DNA of 64,000 bases. Origin: Arenimonas oryziterrae DSM 21050 = YC6267 (GTDB taxonomy: Bacteria > Pseudomonadota > Gammaproteobacteria > Xanthomonadales > Xanthomonadaceae). This document shows, one piece after another, positions 47,782 to 59,026 of this stretch. Positions within the stretch are counted from its first letter, which is position 1. The number at the start of each line of letters is the position of its first letter. The position numbers were made by a program, and so were the translations under genes. Under the pieces are notes generated by a model that saw only the letters and a list, made by a program, of their open reading frames with translations, was not told where the DNA came from and made no database searches. The DNA lies in assembly GCF_000420545.1 (NCBI RefSeq), contig NZ_ATVD01000005.1:1-64000 (forward strand). The letters are read 5' to 3'.

Positions 47782-49268
47782 CGCGCCTGGCCTTCGGCCT
47801 GGCGCAGGCGGCGTTGCAGGGCCGGCAGCGCCGGATGCGCGGGCTGCAGCCAGACCAGATTGTTGATCGCCTGATGTGCCGCCGGGTAGTCGCTCGCGGC
47901 GATGCGTTCCTGCGCACGCGCCAACCAGCGCTCGGCGAGATCGGCCCGGGCCTGCGGCAGGTCGCGCGCGGTCGGATCGACGAGGATGCGCGCCTCCAGG
48001 CACGACTGCGCACGCACGATTCGGCCTTCGGCCATCGCCTGGGTGACGCAATGGCGACTGCGCTGATCGAAGGCCGCCCGCAGCTTGAGCACGCCCGCCG
48101 AGTGCGGCGCGATCGCACTGGCGACGCGCAATTTGTCCCAGGCGCTGCTGCCGGGCGGACTGACGAAGTCCTCGCGCTCCAGCGCCGCCTGCCCTTCCGC
48201 GAGCAAGGACGGCAGACGTTTTTGATCCACGCCGCGTGTTCCAGCTTCGGCCTGACGCAGTCGGGCCTGGGTGATCGCGTGCTCGGCCGCGGCGATTTCC
48301 GGCAGGCGTGGCGACCAGCGTCGTGCCTGTCCGAGCGCTTCGGCCGCGGCGCGGAAATCCGCATCGGCCGCATAGGCCTGCGCCCGCAGAGCCAGGGCGC
48401 GTGCGCAACGCGACAAACCCGCGCTCGCCTCCGCCAGTTCCGGATCGGCCTTCAGCAGTTGCTGGTAGATCGTCGCGGCGCGTTCGGTCGCGCCGCGCTT
48501 TTCCAGATCGGCGGCCGCGGCCAGTCGCTGTTCGCGCGCGCGCTGCACCTGCGCGAGCTGTTCGCCCAAGGCCGCCTGGACATCGGGCAAGTCCAGATGC
48601 GCGGGATCGTGCGCGATCACGTCGGCGACCAGGCGTTCGGCCTCGGCGGTCGCACCGCGCGCCAAGGCGGACGTCGCCTGCGCCAGCCGGTGTCCGAGCA
48701 CGATGCGACGCCCCTCCAAGGCGATCGCATTGTCGGGATCGATCTCGAGGCTTCGTTCGTACAGCGCCAGCGCCACGGCATCGGAGGTGCCGGGCCGGCC
48801 AGCCTGTTCGAGCCAGGCGGGAATATCGCTGCCGGCCGCACGCAGGTCGGCCAGCTGTGCCTGCAGCGGCTGCATCTGCACTTTCGGCGCGGACAGCGAC
48901 TGCGCCAACGCCAATGACGTTTCCGCCGCTGCGGCATGCCGCTCGCGCAGGGCCCGCGCGGCGCGCGCCAGGGCCGCTTCGCGCACGCGCACCAGGCCAT
49001 CGCGCGCGATGGCACGATCGGGATCGACAGCCAGCGCCGCTTCGAACAATTCCTTTGCGCCGCGCCCGTCCGCGCGCGACAGCTCGCCGCGTTGCAGGGC
49101 CGCTTCGGCCTGTTCGATCTGCTGGTTGAGTCGCGGATCCGGGATCAGGCGTTCGCTGAGCGCGCCCCGCCAATGCCACAGACCGAAGCACGCAACGAGC
49201 ACGACCAGCACCAGCAATCCCGCGCGCCAGGCGTTCCGGCGCGCGCGCTCACCCGAGGCGTCGTGCAT
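47778..49268 (-). CDS. Membrane-anchored TPR-like protein
   Basis: 496 residues from the ATG at 49268 (an upstream TTG would overlap relA more deeply). One N-terminal membrane helix (GLLVLVVLVACFGLWHW) follows MHDASGERARRNAWRA. The remainder is helical and alanine- and arginine-rich with degenerate TPR units (LFEAALAVDPDRAIARDGL, LYERSLEIDPDNAIALEG, IYQQLLKADPELAEA) and two cysteines. Probably a periplasmic scaffold. It overlaps relA by about 20 bases at its start and converges on the glycosyltransferase gene. Confidence 0.85.
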   Translation of the reverse strand: MHDASGERARRNAWRAGLLVLVVLVACFGLWHWRGALSERLIPDPRLNQQIEQAEAALQRGELSRADGRGAKELFEAALAVDPDRAIARDGLVRVREAALARAARALRERHAAAAETSLALAQSLSAPKVQMQPLQAQLADLRAAGSDIPAWLEQAGRPGTSDAVALALYERSLEIDPDNAIALEGRRIVLGHRLAQATSALARGATAEAERLVADVIAHDPAHLDLPDVQAALGEQLAQVQRAREQRLAAAADLEKRGATERAATIYQQLLKADPELAEASAGLSRCARALALRAQAYAADADFRAAAEALGQARRWSPRLPEIAAAEHAITQARLRQAEAGTRGVDQKRLPSLLAEGQAALEREDFVSPPGSSAWDKLRVASAIAPHSAGVLKLRAAFDQRSRHCVTQAMAEGRIVRAQSCLEARILVDPTARDLPQARADLAERWLARAQERIAASDYPAAHQAINNLVWLQPAHPALPALQRRLRQAEGQAR

Positions 49269-51390
49269 CCTGCACTCCCGGCACGGCATCGAGTTTTCCG
49301 AGCAACTCGCTGAGCTGTTCGTAGTCGCTGACCTTGAGCACGAGCTTGATCTCCGCCAGGCCACGGGCTTCGTCGGCGCGCGAACTCATGCTCAGGATGT
49401 TGATCTCCGCCTGCGCGATGACATTGGTCAGATCCTTGAGCAGCCATTTGCGATCGTAGGCGCGCACGAGCACGTTGACTTCGTAACGCGAACTCGCGGC
49501 CTGGCCCCAGTTCACCGGCAACTGCCGTTCGGGCTGCGTGGCGACCAGACGCTGGCCGCTGGCGCAGCTCAGACGATGGATGCTGACGCCGCGCCCGCGC
49601 GTGAGGTAGCCGATGATCGCGTCGCCAGGCACCGGCTGGCAGCAGCGCGCCAGTTGCACGAGCAGGTTGCCCACGCCCTCGACGGTGAAACGACTGCCAT
49701 CGGTCGGCGGCCGGCTGCGCGCGACAGGCTTGGCCGCAGCGACCGGCTTGGCCGGCTGGGCGGCCAGCAGCAGCGCCTGCGCATGATCGTGCAGCGTGCG
49801 GCTGACCTGGCTCGGACCGATGTCGCCCAGGGCCAGCGCGACGTGCAGATCGTCGAGCGAATCGACGCGCAACTTTTCCAGCACCGGCGCGAGATCGGCA
49901 TTGAGCATGGCGACGCGGCGCAGTTCTTTTTCCAGCAGGTCCTTGCCGGCCTGCAGATTGCGGGCGCGATCGAGCTTGTGGAACCAGGCGCGCACCTTGT
50001 CGCGCGCGCGGCCGGTGGCCAGGAATCCGTTCGCGGCCAGCAGCCAGTCGCGGCGCGGCTCGCCGGTCTTGCTGGTGATGATTTCGACGCGGTCGCCGGT
50101 GGCCGGCCGGAAATCCAGCGGCACGATGCGGCCGTTGACCTTGGCACCGCGGCAGCGATGACCGACCTCGGTGTGCACGGCATACGCGAAATCGAGCACG
50201 GTCGCGTTCTGCGGCAAGTCGATGACTTCGCCGCGCGGCGTCAGCAGATAGACGCGGTCCTCGATCAGCGCGGTGTTGAACCCGGCGAGCAAGGCGTTTT
50301 CGTCGTCGCCCTCGCGGCCCTCGAGCAGTTGGCGCATCCAGGCGACCTTGCGCTCGAAACTTGCCTCGGCCTTGCCGCCTTCCTTGTAGCGCCAGTGCGC
50401 GGCGACGCCGAGCTCGGCGTGTTCGTGCATCTGGTGCGTGCGGATCTGCACTTCCAGCGTGCGGCCCTCCGGATCGACGAGCGCCGTGTGCAGGGAGCGA
50501 TAGTCGTTGCCCTTGGGCTGGGCGATGTAGTCGTCGAACTCCGAGGCGATCGGCGTCCACATCTGGTGCACCAGGCCCAGGGCGGCATAGCAGTCGGCGA
50601 CATCGTCGACGAGCACGCGCACCGCGCGGATGTCGTAGAGCTCGCTGAAGGGCACGCCCTTGCGCGTCATCTTTTTCCAGATGCTGAAGATGTGCTTGGG
50701 CCGGCCGGCGACGTCGGCGTGGATGCCGGCCTCGGCGAGCGTGTCGCGGATCTTCTGTTTTGCTTCCTCGATGAAACGCTCGCGGCCGGTGCGTTTCTCA
50801 TCAAGCAATTTGGCGATGCGCTGGTAGGTTTCCGGCTGCAGATAGCGGAACGCGAGATCCTCAAGCTCCCACTTCAGCTGCCAGATGCCCAGGCGGTTCG
50901 CGAGCGGCGCGTGGATGTCGGCGGTGAGTTCGGCGAGGGCGATCTGCTCCTCGCGCGGCGACTTGCCGGCGGCGCGCAGGCGCGCCAGCTGCACCGACAG
51001 CAGGATCAGCACCACGCGCAGATCCCGGATGATCGCCAGCAACAGGCGTCGCAGGCCCTCGGCATTGCCGCGACCCTCGCGCTGCGCATGCAGGCTCCAG
51101 ACCTGTTCGGCCGCGCGCAGTCCGTCGAGCAGCAAGGCCAGACCCGACGCTTTCTTGAGCGTGTCCGCCGGCAGACGCTCGCGCAATCCTGGCGTCAGAT
51201 GCACGATCGCGGCGAGCTGCACTTCGCTGTCGGCACGCAGACGTTGCAGGGTTTCCAGCGTTGGTCCGAGCAAGGCGGGTGCGGTCACCGCCGGCGCCGC
51301 GCGCAACACCGCGATCAGTTCCGCAGGCACGGCGCCGTCCTGGCGGTCGAGCCAGTCGGCGAGCGAAGCGGGAGGAGTGGTCAGGGGCAC
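49249..51390 (-). CDS. relA: GTP pyrophosphokinase RelA
   Basis: 713 residues from a GTG, preceded in frame by a stop. N-terminal HD-like domain lacks the HD pair (IVHLTPGLRERLP instead of the hydrolase HDVIED box), so it is expected to be synthesis-only. The synthetase has AGRPKHIFSIWKKM, LYDIRAVRVLVDDV and EFDDYIAQPKGNDYRSLHT with the EXDD motif of RelA and EVQIRTHQMHEHAELGVAAHW. TGS domain VYLLTPRGEVIDLP. C-terminal ACT (YEVNVLVRAYDRKWLLKDL). Makes (p)ppGpp when bound to starved ribosomes. Confidence 0.95.
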   Translation of the reverse strand: MPLTTPPASLADWLDRQDGAVPAELIAVLRAAPAVTAPALLGPTLETLQRLRADSEVQLAAIVHLTPGLRERLPADTLKKASGLALLLDGLRAAEQVWSLHAQREGRGNAEGLRRLLLAIIRDLRVVLILLSVQLARLRAAGKSPREEQIALAELTADIHAPLANRLGIWQLKWELEDLAFRYLQPETYQRIAKLLDEKRTGRERFIEEAKQKIRDTLAEAGIHADVAGRPKHIFSIWKKMTRKGVPFSELYDIRAVRVLVDDVADCYAALGLVHQMWTPIASEFDDYIAQPKGNDYRSLHTALVDPEGRTLEVQIRTHQMHEHAELGVAAHWRYKEGGKAEASFERKVAWMRQLLEGREGDDENALLAGFNTALIEDRVYLLTPRGEVIDLPQNATVLDFAYAVHTEVGHRCRGAKVNGRIVPLDFRPATGDRVEIITSKTGEPRRDWLLAANGFLATGRARDKVRAWFHKLDRARNLQAGKDLLEKELRRVAMLNADLAPVLEKLRVDSLDDLHVALALGDIGPSQVSRTLHDHAQALLLAAQPAKPVAAAKPVARSRPPTDGSRFTVEGVGNLLVQLARCCQPVPGDAIIGYLTRGRGVSIHRLSCASGQRLVATQPERQLPVNWGQAASSRYEVNVLVRAYDRKWLLKDLTNVIAQAEINILSMSSRADEARGLAEIKLVLKVSDYEQLSELLGKLDAVPGVQDARRLG

Positions 51391-51449
51391 GGCGCACGAC
51401 GGCTGGGGAATGGGTCAAAGCTATCCCGCATGCGTCGAGCACACAACCG

Positions 51450-54400
51450 CTAGGGCGCAGTTTCGACCTGTCGGGCCAATCGCTTGTGCGAGACCGGCCG
51501 GCGCGTGCCGAGTTCCTGGGCGAAGGTCTGCACGCGCAGTTCCTCCAGGTCCCAGCGCAGCGCCAGCCAATGCGGATGACCGGCCTTGCCTGCGGCGACG
51601 GCCTTTGCCAGCGCTTCGCTGTACGGACGCAATTCGAGCATGCGCGCCTGGTCCTTGAGCGGATCGGCGAGCGCGCGTTCGGCGCGTAGCTTGAGGGCCT
51701 TGAGATAGCGCGGAAACTCGGCGAGGAACTCGGCCGGCGTGTCGCGCAAAAAGCCCGAATGCACGAGGCTGTGCAGATGCGCGGCGAGATCGTCGAGATT
51801 GCCTTTTGCCCAGCCGATCAGTTTGGACTCCAGGCGCGGCTTGATCTCGGCGTACGCGGCCAGGATCGACTCGGCCAGCTGCAGGCGCTGCATCGCCGCG
51901 GGGAAAAGCTGCCGGCCGATCGCCGCAATGCCGGCATCGAAGGCAGCCTTGTCACGCACATCGGCCAATCCGCCGGCGAGCTGCGCGTTGAGCGCGGCTT
52001 CGACGATGTCGGCACGCAGGCGCTCGGAGGATTCGATGGCCGCATACAGCAGGCCCAGTTTTGGCGAGACCGGCAATTGCTTGCGCGCCTGCTTGACCTT
52101 GTCGGCCAGCGCGAACTCGGCCAGGCGACGCACGCCGCGCGCATGCTGGGCGCGGGCCTCGTCGGGGTCGGCGAACACGCGCAGGGCCACGGATTCCTGC
52201 TCGTCGACCAGGGCGGGATACGCCGGTACGCCGGCGGCGCCGGATACCTGGATCGCAATGGGCTCGTCGGGGAAGGTGGTCAGGCCATCGCGTGCGAGAC
52301 GCTCGCCGGCGCGTTCGGCGAAGGCCTTTTCCGCGGCGCCGCCGAAACGCTGCTTGAGTTCGGACAAGTCACGCGACATCGCCAGCACACGGCCATCGCG
52401 CTCGGCCAGACGCAGGTTCATGCGCAGATGCGACGGCAGCGAGGACTCGTCAAAGTCGATGGCCGCCACCGGTGCACCGGTCGTGCGCGTGAGAAAACGC
52501 GCGAGTGTTCCGGTCATTGCATCGGCTTCGGGAACAGGATGTGCCTGCGCGAACGCGCGTGCGAAATCCGGCGCCGGCACATAGTTGCGGCGCTGGGCCT
52601 TGGGCAGGCCGCGAATGAGCTCGGTGGCTTTTTCTTCGACCAGGCCCGGCACCAGCCAGCCCAGGCGCGCGGCATCGAGCGCCATGAGCAAATGCAGGGG
52701 CACGTCCATCGTGACGCCGTCATCGGGCGAGCCCGGTTCGAAGCGGTAGTGCAAGGCGAGTCGGGAGTCGCCCAGCGGAAAATATTTCGGGAAACGGTCG
52801 GCCTCGCTACCTTCGCCCGGCAGCAGGTCGGTGACCGTCCACTCCAGCCCTTTCTTTTTCTCCGGCGGCAATTTGCCAAACCAGCTGTCGAGCCCCTGCA
52901 CGGAATTGATGTCTGGCGGCAGTCGGTCCAGGTACCAGCGGGCCTGCCAGTCCTCGTCGGCGATCAGGCCGGCGCGGCGGCGTTTCGCTTCCTCTTCCTG
53001 CGCCTTCGCGAGCGTGGCGAGATTGCGCGCGACAAAGGTCGCGCGTGTGTTGATCTCGCCTGGCAACAGCGCCTGCCGCACGAAGATTTCCCGCGCCTCG
53101 ACCGGATACAGGCCACCGTAGTGCACGGGCTTTTTCGGCGCGAGCACAAGGCCGAACAGGCTGATCTGTTCGGAGCCGAGCACGCGACCCTGGGCTCGCG
53201 ACCAGTGCGGATCGAAATGCTTGCGCGCAAGCAGATGCGACAACTCGGCGATGACCCAGTCGGGTTCGACCTTCGCGCCCATCAGGCCCCAGACCTTCTG
53301 GGTATCGAGCATCGTCGCGACCAGCAGCCAGGCCGGTGGCGCCTTGGCGAGGGTCGAGCCGGGGAAGATCTGGAATTTGCGCTGCCGCGGCGCGTCGTAG
53401 AACCCTTTCTCGGCGCGATGACCGATCTGGCTGGGCAGGCCGGCGATCAGTGCGCGATGCAACAGCGCGTATTTCGAGGTCAGCGCGGCATCGCCCTTGC
53501 GATCGCCGGTGGGCAACTCGATCGCGGCCTCGCCGATGTCCCAACCCAGTTCCTCGCAGCTCAGCAGCAATTGCCGATGCAGTTCGCGCCATTCGCGCAT
53601 GCGCAGGAAGCCGAGGAAGCGTTTTTCACACCAGGTGCGCAGCTTCGATTGCGTGAGCTCTTCGTGTGCGGCGCGATAGGCTTCCCAGAGCTTGAGCACG
53701 CCGAGGAATTCGGAACTGGCATCGGCGAACTGCGCGTGCGCGGTGTCGGCGGCCTCGCGCGCATCGGCGGGACGCTCGCGCGGATCCTGGATGCCCAGGA
53801 AGGCCGCGATCACGGTCATTTCGCGCAGACAGGCATGCGTCTTCGCCGCGATGAGCATGCGCGCCAGCTTTACGTCGACCGGCAGGCGCGCCATCTGGCG
53901 GCCGATATCGGTCAGGCGGCGCTCGTTCCCGCCCTCGCCGGCGCTGACGGCGCCCAGTTCGGTCAGCGTCTGCCAGCCGTCGGCCACCGCGCGCGGATCC
54001 GGAGCATCGATGAACGGAAAATCCTCGACGCGCCCCAGGCCCAGCGACAGCATGCGCAGGATCACGCCGGCGAGCGAGGCGCGCAGGATTTCCGGATCGG
54101 TGTAGCGCGGGCGCGACTGGAAATCGGCTTCCGAATACAAGCGATAGCAGATGCCGGCGGCGATGCGACCGCAGCGGCCCTTGCGCTGGTCGGCGCTGGC
54201 CTGGGCGATCGGCTCGATGTGCAGGCGGTCGAGTTTCTGGCGCGGCGAATAGCGCTTCACACGCGCCGCGCCGGGATCGATCACGTAGCGGATGCGCGGC
54301 ACCGTCAGCGAAGTTTCGGCGACGTTCGTGGTCAGCACGATGCGCCGCTGCGGGCCGGGCTGGAACACGCGGTCCTGTTCCTTCGTCGACAGGCGCGCAT

Positions 54401-55367
54401 ACAGCGCCAGCAGTTCGGTCGAGCGGTATTTGCGCCGCGCGAGCGCGAGGTGGGCATCGCGGATCTCGCGCTCGCCGGGCAGGAAGACCAGGATGTCGCC
54501 GAGGGCGTCTTCGCGCGTGATCTCGTCGACGGCGCCGACAATGGCATCGGTCATCGTGCGCTGACCGCGCGACTCGCCAGCGGCCTCGCCCTCGCGGTCT
54601 TCCTCGATCGGGCGATAGCGCGTTTCCACCGGATAGCTGCGGCCTTCGACGCTGACGATCGGTGCGTCGCCGAAATGCCGCGCGAAGCGCGCGGTGTCGA
54701 TCGTCGCCGAGGTGATGATCAGCTTGAGATCGCGACGCTTGTCGACCAGCTGGCGCAGGTAGCCGAGCAGGAAATCGATGTTGAGGCTGCGTTCGTGCGC
54801 CTCGTCCACGATGATCGTGTCGTAGCGCGACAGCCAACGGTCGGACTGGATCTCGGCGAGCAGGATGCCGTCGGTCATGAACTTGATGTAGGTCTGCTCG
54901 CCGACGTTTTCGGTGAAGCGGACCTGATAGCCGACCGCGCCGCCGACCGGCGTCTGCAATTCCTCGGCCACGCGGCGCGCGACCGCGCGTGCGGCGATGC
55001 GGCGCGGCTGCGTGCAGCCGATCATGCCGGCGATGCCGCGACCCGCAGCGAGGCACAGCTTGGGCAATTGCGTAGTCTTGCCCGAGCCGGTTTCACCGGC
55101 GACCACGACGACCTGATGCTTGCGGATCAGCTCGATGATCGTCTCGGCTTCGCGGCTGACGGGCAGGTCGTTGTCGAACTGCGGCTCCGGCGCCTGCTGC
55201 GCGCGTTGCGCATGCGCCGCCGTCGATACCGCCAGGGCCTGCTCGTAGGCCACGCGCAGCTCTGCCTTGTCCGGCGCCTTGCGGCTGGCCTGGAGCAGGC
55301 GATGCAGGCGCGCCTGGTCGCGGGTCAGGACCCCAGGCGTGCCGGAAGCGGTAGTCGGAGGGGACAT
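51450..55367 (-). CDS. hrpA: ATP-dependent RNA helicase HrpA
   Basis: 1305 residues from the ATG at 55367 (a TTG 18 bases upstream is weaker). Walker [22 protein letters not shown] box [20 protein letters not shown] motif III and QRKGRCGR motif VI, then the OB-like segment and the long DUF3418 C-terminal domain ([17 protein letters not shown] and on). Length is typical for HrpA. DEAH-box 3'-5' RNA helicase that rescues stalled or colliding ribosomes. Divergent from dps. Confidence 0.95.
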   Translation of the reverse strand: MSPPTTASGTPGVLTRDQARLHRLLQASRKAPDKAELRVAYEQALAVSTAAHAQRAQQAPEPQFDNDLPVSREAETIIELIRKHQVVVVAGETGSGKTTQLPKLCLAAGRGIAGMIGCTQPRRIAARAVARRVAEELQTPVGGAVGYQVRFTENVGEQTYIKFMTDGILLAEIQSDRWLSRYDTIIVDEAHERSLNIDFLLGYLRQLVDKRRDLKLIITSATIDTARFARHFGDAPIVSVEGRSYPVETRYRPIEEDREGEAAGESRGQRTMTDAIVGAVDEITREDALGDILVFLPGEREIRDAHLALARRKYRSTELLALYARLSTKEQDRVFQPGPQRRIVLTTNVAETSLTVPRIRYVIDPGAARVKRYSPRQKLDRLHIEPIAQASADQRKGRCGRIAAGICYRLYSEADFQSRPRYTDPEILRASLAGVILRMLSLGLGRVEDFPFIDAPDPRAVADGWQTLTELGAVSAGEGGNERRLTDIGRQMARLPVDVKLARMLIAAKTHACLREMTVIAAFLGIQDPRERPADAREAADTAHAQFADASSEFLGVLKLWEAYRAAHEELTQSKLRTWCEKRFLGFLRMREWRELHRQLLLSCEELGWDIGEAAIELPTGDRKGDAALTSKYALLHRALIAGLPSQIGHRAEKGFYDAPRQRKFQIFPGSTLAKAPPAWLLVATMLDTQKVWGLMGAKVEPDWVIAELSHLLARKHFDPHWSRAQGRVLGSEQISLFGLVLAPKKPVHYGGLYPVEAREIFVRQALLPGEINTRATFVARNLATLAKAQEEEAKRRRAGLIADEDWQARWYLDRLPPDINSVQGLDSWFGKLPPEKKKGLEWTVTDLLPGEGSEADRFPKYFPLGDSRLALHYRFEPGSPDDGVTMDVPLHLLMALDAARLGWLVPGLVEEKATELIRGLPKAQRRNYVPAPDFARAFAQAHPVPEADAMTGTLARFLTRTTGAPVAAIDFDESSLPSHLRMNLRLAERDGRVLAMSRDLSELKQRFGGAAEKAFAERAGERLARDGLTTFPDEPIAIQVSGAAGVPAYPALVDEQESVALRVFADPDEARAQHARGVRRLAEFALADKVKQARKQLPVSPKLGLLYAAIESSERLRADIVEAALNAQLAGGLADVRDKAAFDAGIAAIGRQLFPAAMQRLQLAESILAAYAEIKPRLESKLIGWAKGNLDDLAAHLHSLVHSGFLRDTPAEFLAEFPRYLKALKLRAERALADPLKDQARMLELRPYSEALAKAVAAGKAGHPHWLALRWDLEELRVQTFAQELGTRRPVSHKRLARQVETAP

Positions 55368-55467
55368 GGGGATAGGCGGAATCAATGAGTGCGATGGCCA
55401 GAATCGAATTCACAGCCCTAGAATCGGGGCGCAGAGTCAATTGTCCCATCACCCCGGGAGTTTCGTC

Positions 55468-55935
55468 ATGAAAATCGACATCGGCATCAGTGCCAAGGAT
55501 CGCAAGCAGATCGCCCACGGGCTGTCGCTGCTGCTGGCCGACACCTACACCCTGTACCTGAAGACGCATGGTTTCCACTGGAATGTCACCGGGCCGATGT
55601 TCAACACCCTGCACACGATGTTCATGGCGCAATACAACGAACTGTGGCTGTCGCTGGACGAGATCGCCGAGCGCATCCGCGCCCTGGACCACGCCGCGCC
55701 GGCCTCCGGTGCGCAATACGCCAAGCTCAGCACGATCAAGGAAGAGACCGGCGTGCCGGACTGGAAAGGCATGGTGCAGCAGCTCGTCAGCGGCCACGAA
55801 ACCTGCGCGCGGACTGCGCGCGAGGCGTTCAAGCTCGCCGATTCGGCCAACGACCAGCCGACCGCAGACCTGGCCACCACACGCATGCAGGCGCACGAAA
55901 AAACCGCGTGGATGCTGCGTTCGCTGCTGCAATGA
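55468..55935 (+). CDS. dps: Dps-family ferritin (DNA-binding protein from starved cells)
   Basis: 155 residues. [39 protein letters not shown] and [19 protein letters not shown] are the Dps landmarks: the ferroxidase site H (in HGFHWNV), D and E residues at the dimer interface. Twelve-subunit cage that oxidises Fe(II) with peroxide and protects DNA. The DNA-binding N-terminal extension is very short, so DNA binding may be weak. Lies 100 bases from the divergent hrpA gene, a region with two AGAATCG repeats but no clear promoter. Confidence 0.94.
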   Translation: MKIDIGISAKDRKQIAHGLSLLLADTYTLYLKTHGFHWNVTGPMFNTLHTMFMAQYNELWLSLDEIAERIRALDHAAPASGAQYAKLSTIKEETGVPDWKGMVQQLVSGHETCARTAREAFKLADSANDQPTADLATTRMQAHEKTAWMLRSLLQ

Positions 55936-56015
55936 GCGTCTGAGCGGGCGCTGTCGGGCAGGATTTCCCGGGGTTTCCTGACGGCCGGACCCCGGCAGTT
56001 TGTTACCCTGTGCCG

Positions 56016-57836
56016 ATGACGTCTCCCGCCCACGACACCCTGCGCCGCGTCTTCGGCCATCCCGGCTTCCGCGGCGAACAGGAAGCGATCGTCGGGCATG
56101 TGATCGCCGGGCAGGACTGCCTGGTGCTCATGCCAACCGGCGCCGGCAAATCGCTGTGCTACCAGGTACCGGCGCTGATCCGTCCGGGCACGGCGATCGT
56201 GGTGTCGCCGCTGATCGCGCTGATGCAGGATCAGGTGGAAACGCTCGCCCAGTTGGGCGTGAATGCCGCCTTCCTCAATTCCTCGCTCAGCGGCGAAGCC
56301 GCGGCCGAGGTCGAACGCCGCCTGCTCGCGGGCGATCTGGACCTGCTGTACGTCGCGCCCGAACGCTTGCTGATGGCGCGGTTCCTGTCCCTGCTCGACC
56401 GCATTGAGATCGCCCTGTTCGCGATCGACGAGGCGCATTGCGTCTCGCAATGGGGCCACGACTTCCGCCCCGAATACCGCGAACTGAACCTGCTGCACGA
56501 GCGCTGGCCGCAGGTGCCGCGCATCGCGCTGACCGCGACGGCCGATGCCCCGACGCGCCGCGAAATCGTCGAACGCCTGGGCCTGGACGAAGCACGCCAG
56601 TTCATCAGTTCCTTCGACCGGCCCAATATCCGCTATCGCGTCGTGCAGAAAGACAATGCGCGACGGCAGCTGCTCGATTTCCTCAAGCCCCATCGCGGCG
56701 AGGCGGGCATCGTCTACTGCCTGTCGCGACGCAAGGTCGAAGAAACCGCCACCTTCCTCGCCGAGCAGGGCATCGCCGCCCTGCCCTATCACGCGGGCAT
56801 GGACGCGGCCACGCGCGGCGCGAACCAGCGACGCTTCCTGCGCGAGGACGGCATCGTCATGGTCGCGACAATCGCGTTCGGCATGGGCATCGACAAACCC
56901 GATGTGCGTTTCGTCGCGCATCTGGACCTGCCCAAATCGCTCGAAGGCTACTACCAGGAAACCGGCCGTGCCGGCCGCGACGGCGATCCGGCCGAGGCCT
57001 GGCTCGCGTACGGGCTGGGCGACATGGTCCTGCTCAAGCAGATGATCGCGTCTTCGGACGCCGGCGAAGACCGCCAACGCCTGGAACGGCGCAAGCTCGA
57101 CACCCTGCTCGCGTATTGCGAATCCACGCAATGCCGGCGGCAGACCCTGCTGGCGAATTTCGACGAGGTCTACGACCGGCCCTGCGGCAACTGCGACAAC
57201 TGCCTGGAGCCGCCGCAGACCTGGGACGCGACGGTCGCGACGCAGAAGGCCCTGTCCTGCGTTTACCGCAGCGGTCAGCGTTTTGGCGCGATCCATCTCA
57301 TCGACATCCTGCGCGGCGTCGCCAATGAGCGCATGACCCAGTTCGGCCACGACCAGCTCAGCACCTTTGGCATCGGAGCGGACATGGACGTGCGCCAGTG
57401 GCGCGGCGTGTTCCGGCAACTCGTCGCGATGGGCGTACTCGAGGTCGATGCCGAAGGGCATGGCAGCCTGCGTCTGACCGACGCGAGCCGGCCGATCCTG
57501 CGCGGCGAACAACGCGTCGCCCTGCGCCGTGAAGCCGAACGCACGCGCAGCCGGGACCGGGCGCGCACGGCCCGTCCGGGCGCCCCTGCGCCGGTCGCGA
57601 TGTCGGCGGCGGACACGCCGGTGTTCGAAGCCCTGCGCACGCTGCGCGCGAATCTGGCGCGCGAACAGAACGTGCCCGCCTACGTGATCTTCCACGATGC
57701 GACCCTGCGCGCGATTGCGGCGCAGCGCCCGCGCGATCTCGACGAACTCGCGCTGATCAATGGCGTCGGCACCAGCAAGCTGGAACGCTATGGCGACAGT
57801 CTGCTGGCGGTTCTGCGCGAGGCGCGGGCCGCCTGA
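56016..57836 (+). CDS. recQ: ATP-dependent DNA helicase RecQ
   Basis: 606 residues from the ATG at 56016. Walker [22 protein letters not shown] box [18 protein letters not shown], aromatic-rich loop, motif [12 protein letters not shown], the RQC zinc-binding cysteines CESTQCRRQ...RPCGNCDNC, the winged helix and the C-terminal HRDC domain ([22 protein letters not shown]). Complete and standard length. 3'-5' helicase in the RecF recombination pathway and fork repair. Confidence 0.96.
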   Translation: MTSPAHDTLRRVFGHPGFRGEQEAIVGHVIAGQDCLVLMPTGAGKSLCYQVPALIRPGTAIVVSPLIALMQDQVETLAQLGVNAAFLNSSLSGEAAAEVERRLLAGDLDLLYVAPERLLMARFLSLLDRIEIALFAIDEAHCVSQWGHDFRPEYRELNLLHERWPQVPRIALTATADAPTRREIVERLGLDEARQFISSFDRPNIRYRVVQKDNARRQLLDFLKPHRGEAGIVYCLSRRKVEETATFLAEQGIAALPYHAGMDAATRGANQRRFLREDGIVMVATIAFGMGIDKPDVRFVAHLDLPKSLEGYYQETGRAGRDGDPAEAWLAYGLGDMVLLKQMIASSDAGEDRQRLERRKLDTLLAYCESTQCRRQTLLANFDEVYDRPCGNCDNCLEPPQTWDATVATQKALSCVYRSGQRFGAIHLIDILRGVANERMTQFGHDQLSTFGIGADMDVRQWRGVFRQLVAMGVLEVDAEGHGSLRLTDASRPILRGEQRVALRREAERTRSRDRARTARPGAPAPVAMSAADTPVFEALRTLRANLAREQNVPAYVIFHDATLRAIAAQRPRDLDELALINGVGTSKLERYGDSLLAVLREARAA

Positions 57837-57900
57837 TATCGACCGCAGCACGGGCGGGTCGCGGTATCCTGCGCCGATCGCGTATCGTGCAAGGGAACGG

Positions 57901-59007
57901 ATGGACAGGACGGGATTCAGGCTGGCGCATCTGCCGCAACTCGATGGTCTGCGCGGCACCGCGATCCTGGCGGTAATGATCTTTCACGCCGAACCGCCGT
58001 TCCTCGCCGGCGCGTTCATCGGCGTCGACGTCTTCTTCGTTCTCAGCGGCTTCCTGATCACGTCCCTGCTCATCCACGAGTTCGATCGCACCGGCGCGAT
58101 CTCCTTGCGTACGTTCTACGTGCGGCGATTGTTCCGCCTGGGCCCGGCCCTGGTGCTGATGCTGGCGGTGTTCTGTCTCGCCAGCCTGGTGTTGCTCGAA
58201 CGCGAAGCCGCACAACGGAATCTGGTCGATGCCCTGATCTGCCTGGGCTACATGACCAACTGGGCGCGCGCCTTCGGCGTGCATGCGTCGGACTTCCTCG
58301 GACACACCTGGTCGCTGTCGATCGAGGAGCAGTTCTATGTTTTCTGGCCGCTCGTGCTGCTGGGGCTGCTGAAATTCACGCGCCACCGCGGCCAGGTCGC
58401 GCTGGCGGCGGCGGGACTGGCCGGGCTGTCGTGGTTCCTGCGCGCCGCGATGACCTGGCAGGGCGCGCCGATCGAACGCGTCTACAACGGCCTGGATACA
58501 CGTCTGGATGCGCTCATGATCGGCTGTGCGGTGGCGGCGGCACTGTCGTCGGGACAGATGGGCGCGACCGTGTCCCGCTGGACGACCCGACTGGCGCCGG
58601 TGGCCCTGCTCGGGCTGCTCGCGTTCTGCGTTGTCGGCAACTGGATGCAGCCCTGGATCTACACCTGGGGCCTATTCGCGGTGGCAGTCGGCGCGGCAAT
58701 CCTCATCGTCGACGTGGTCCTGCGTCCCGGCAGCCTGATCGGACGCGCGCTCGCGGCGCAGTGGCTCGCCTGGGTCGGCACGATTTCGTACGGACTGTAC
58801 CTGTGGCACTACCCGATCTTCCGCAGCTTGTCGGTGATGGGCTACGGCTGGCCGGCGACGCTGGCGATCGGCACACTGGCGACATTCGCCGTGTCGATGG
58901 TTTCCTACCATCTCGTCGAAAGGCCGCTGCTGCGGCGTGCGCCGGTGTCGCGCTGGGGACAGGCCGTGCCGATCGCGGACACAACGCCGGCGCCCATCGC
59001 GCCCTGA
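57901..59007 (+). CDS. Acyltransferase-3 (OafA/YrhL-type) membrane enzyme
   Basis: 368 residues, about ten transmembrane segments. LPQLDGLRGTAILAVMIFHA is the conserved start with R and the catalytic H, followed by GAFIGVDVFFVLSGFLIT, FYVRRLFRLGPALVL, HTWSLSIEEQFYVFWPLVL and YGLYLWHYPIFRSL. O-acetylase-type enzymes of this group decorate surface polysaccharide sugars at the inner membrane. It lies next to recQ and the sterol desaturase and does not belong to the fusion operon at 25844, but is a stand-alone relative of its membrane half. Confidence 0.93.
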   Translation: MDRTGFRLAHLPQLDGLRGTAILAVMIFHAEPPFLAGAFIGVDVFFVLSGFLITSLLIHEFDRTGAISLRTFYVRRLFRLGPALVLMLAVFCLASLVLLEREAAQRNLVDALICLGYMTNWARAFGVHASDFLGHTWSLSIEEQFYVFWPLVLLGLLKFTRHRGQVALAAAGLAGLSWFLRAAMTWQGAPIERVYNGLDTRLDALMIGCAVAAALSSGQMGATVSRWTTRLAPVALLGLLAFCVVGNWMQPWIYTWGLFAVAVGAAILIVDVVLRPGSLIGRALAAQWLAWVGTISYGLYLWHYPIFRSLSVMGYGWPATLAIGTLATFAVSMVSYHLVERPLLRRAPVSRWGQAVPIADTTPAPIAP

Positions 59008-59026
59008 ACACACGCGGTGGCGACGG

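Noticed and set aside
51759-55388. A 1209-codon + frame opposite hrpA
   Set aside because: Low-complexity product rich in Arg, Gln, His and Ala. The opposite strand has a complete HrpA with all motifs.
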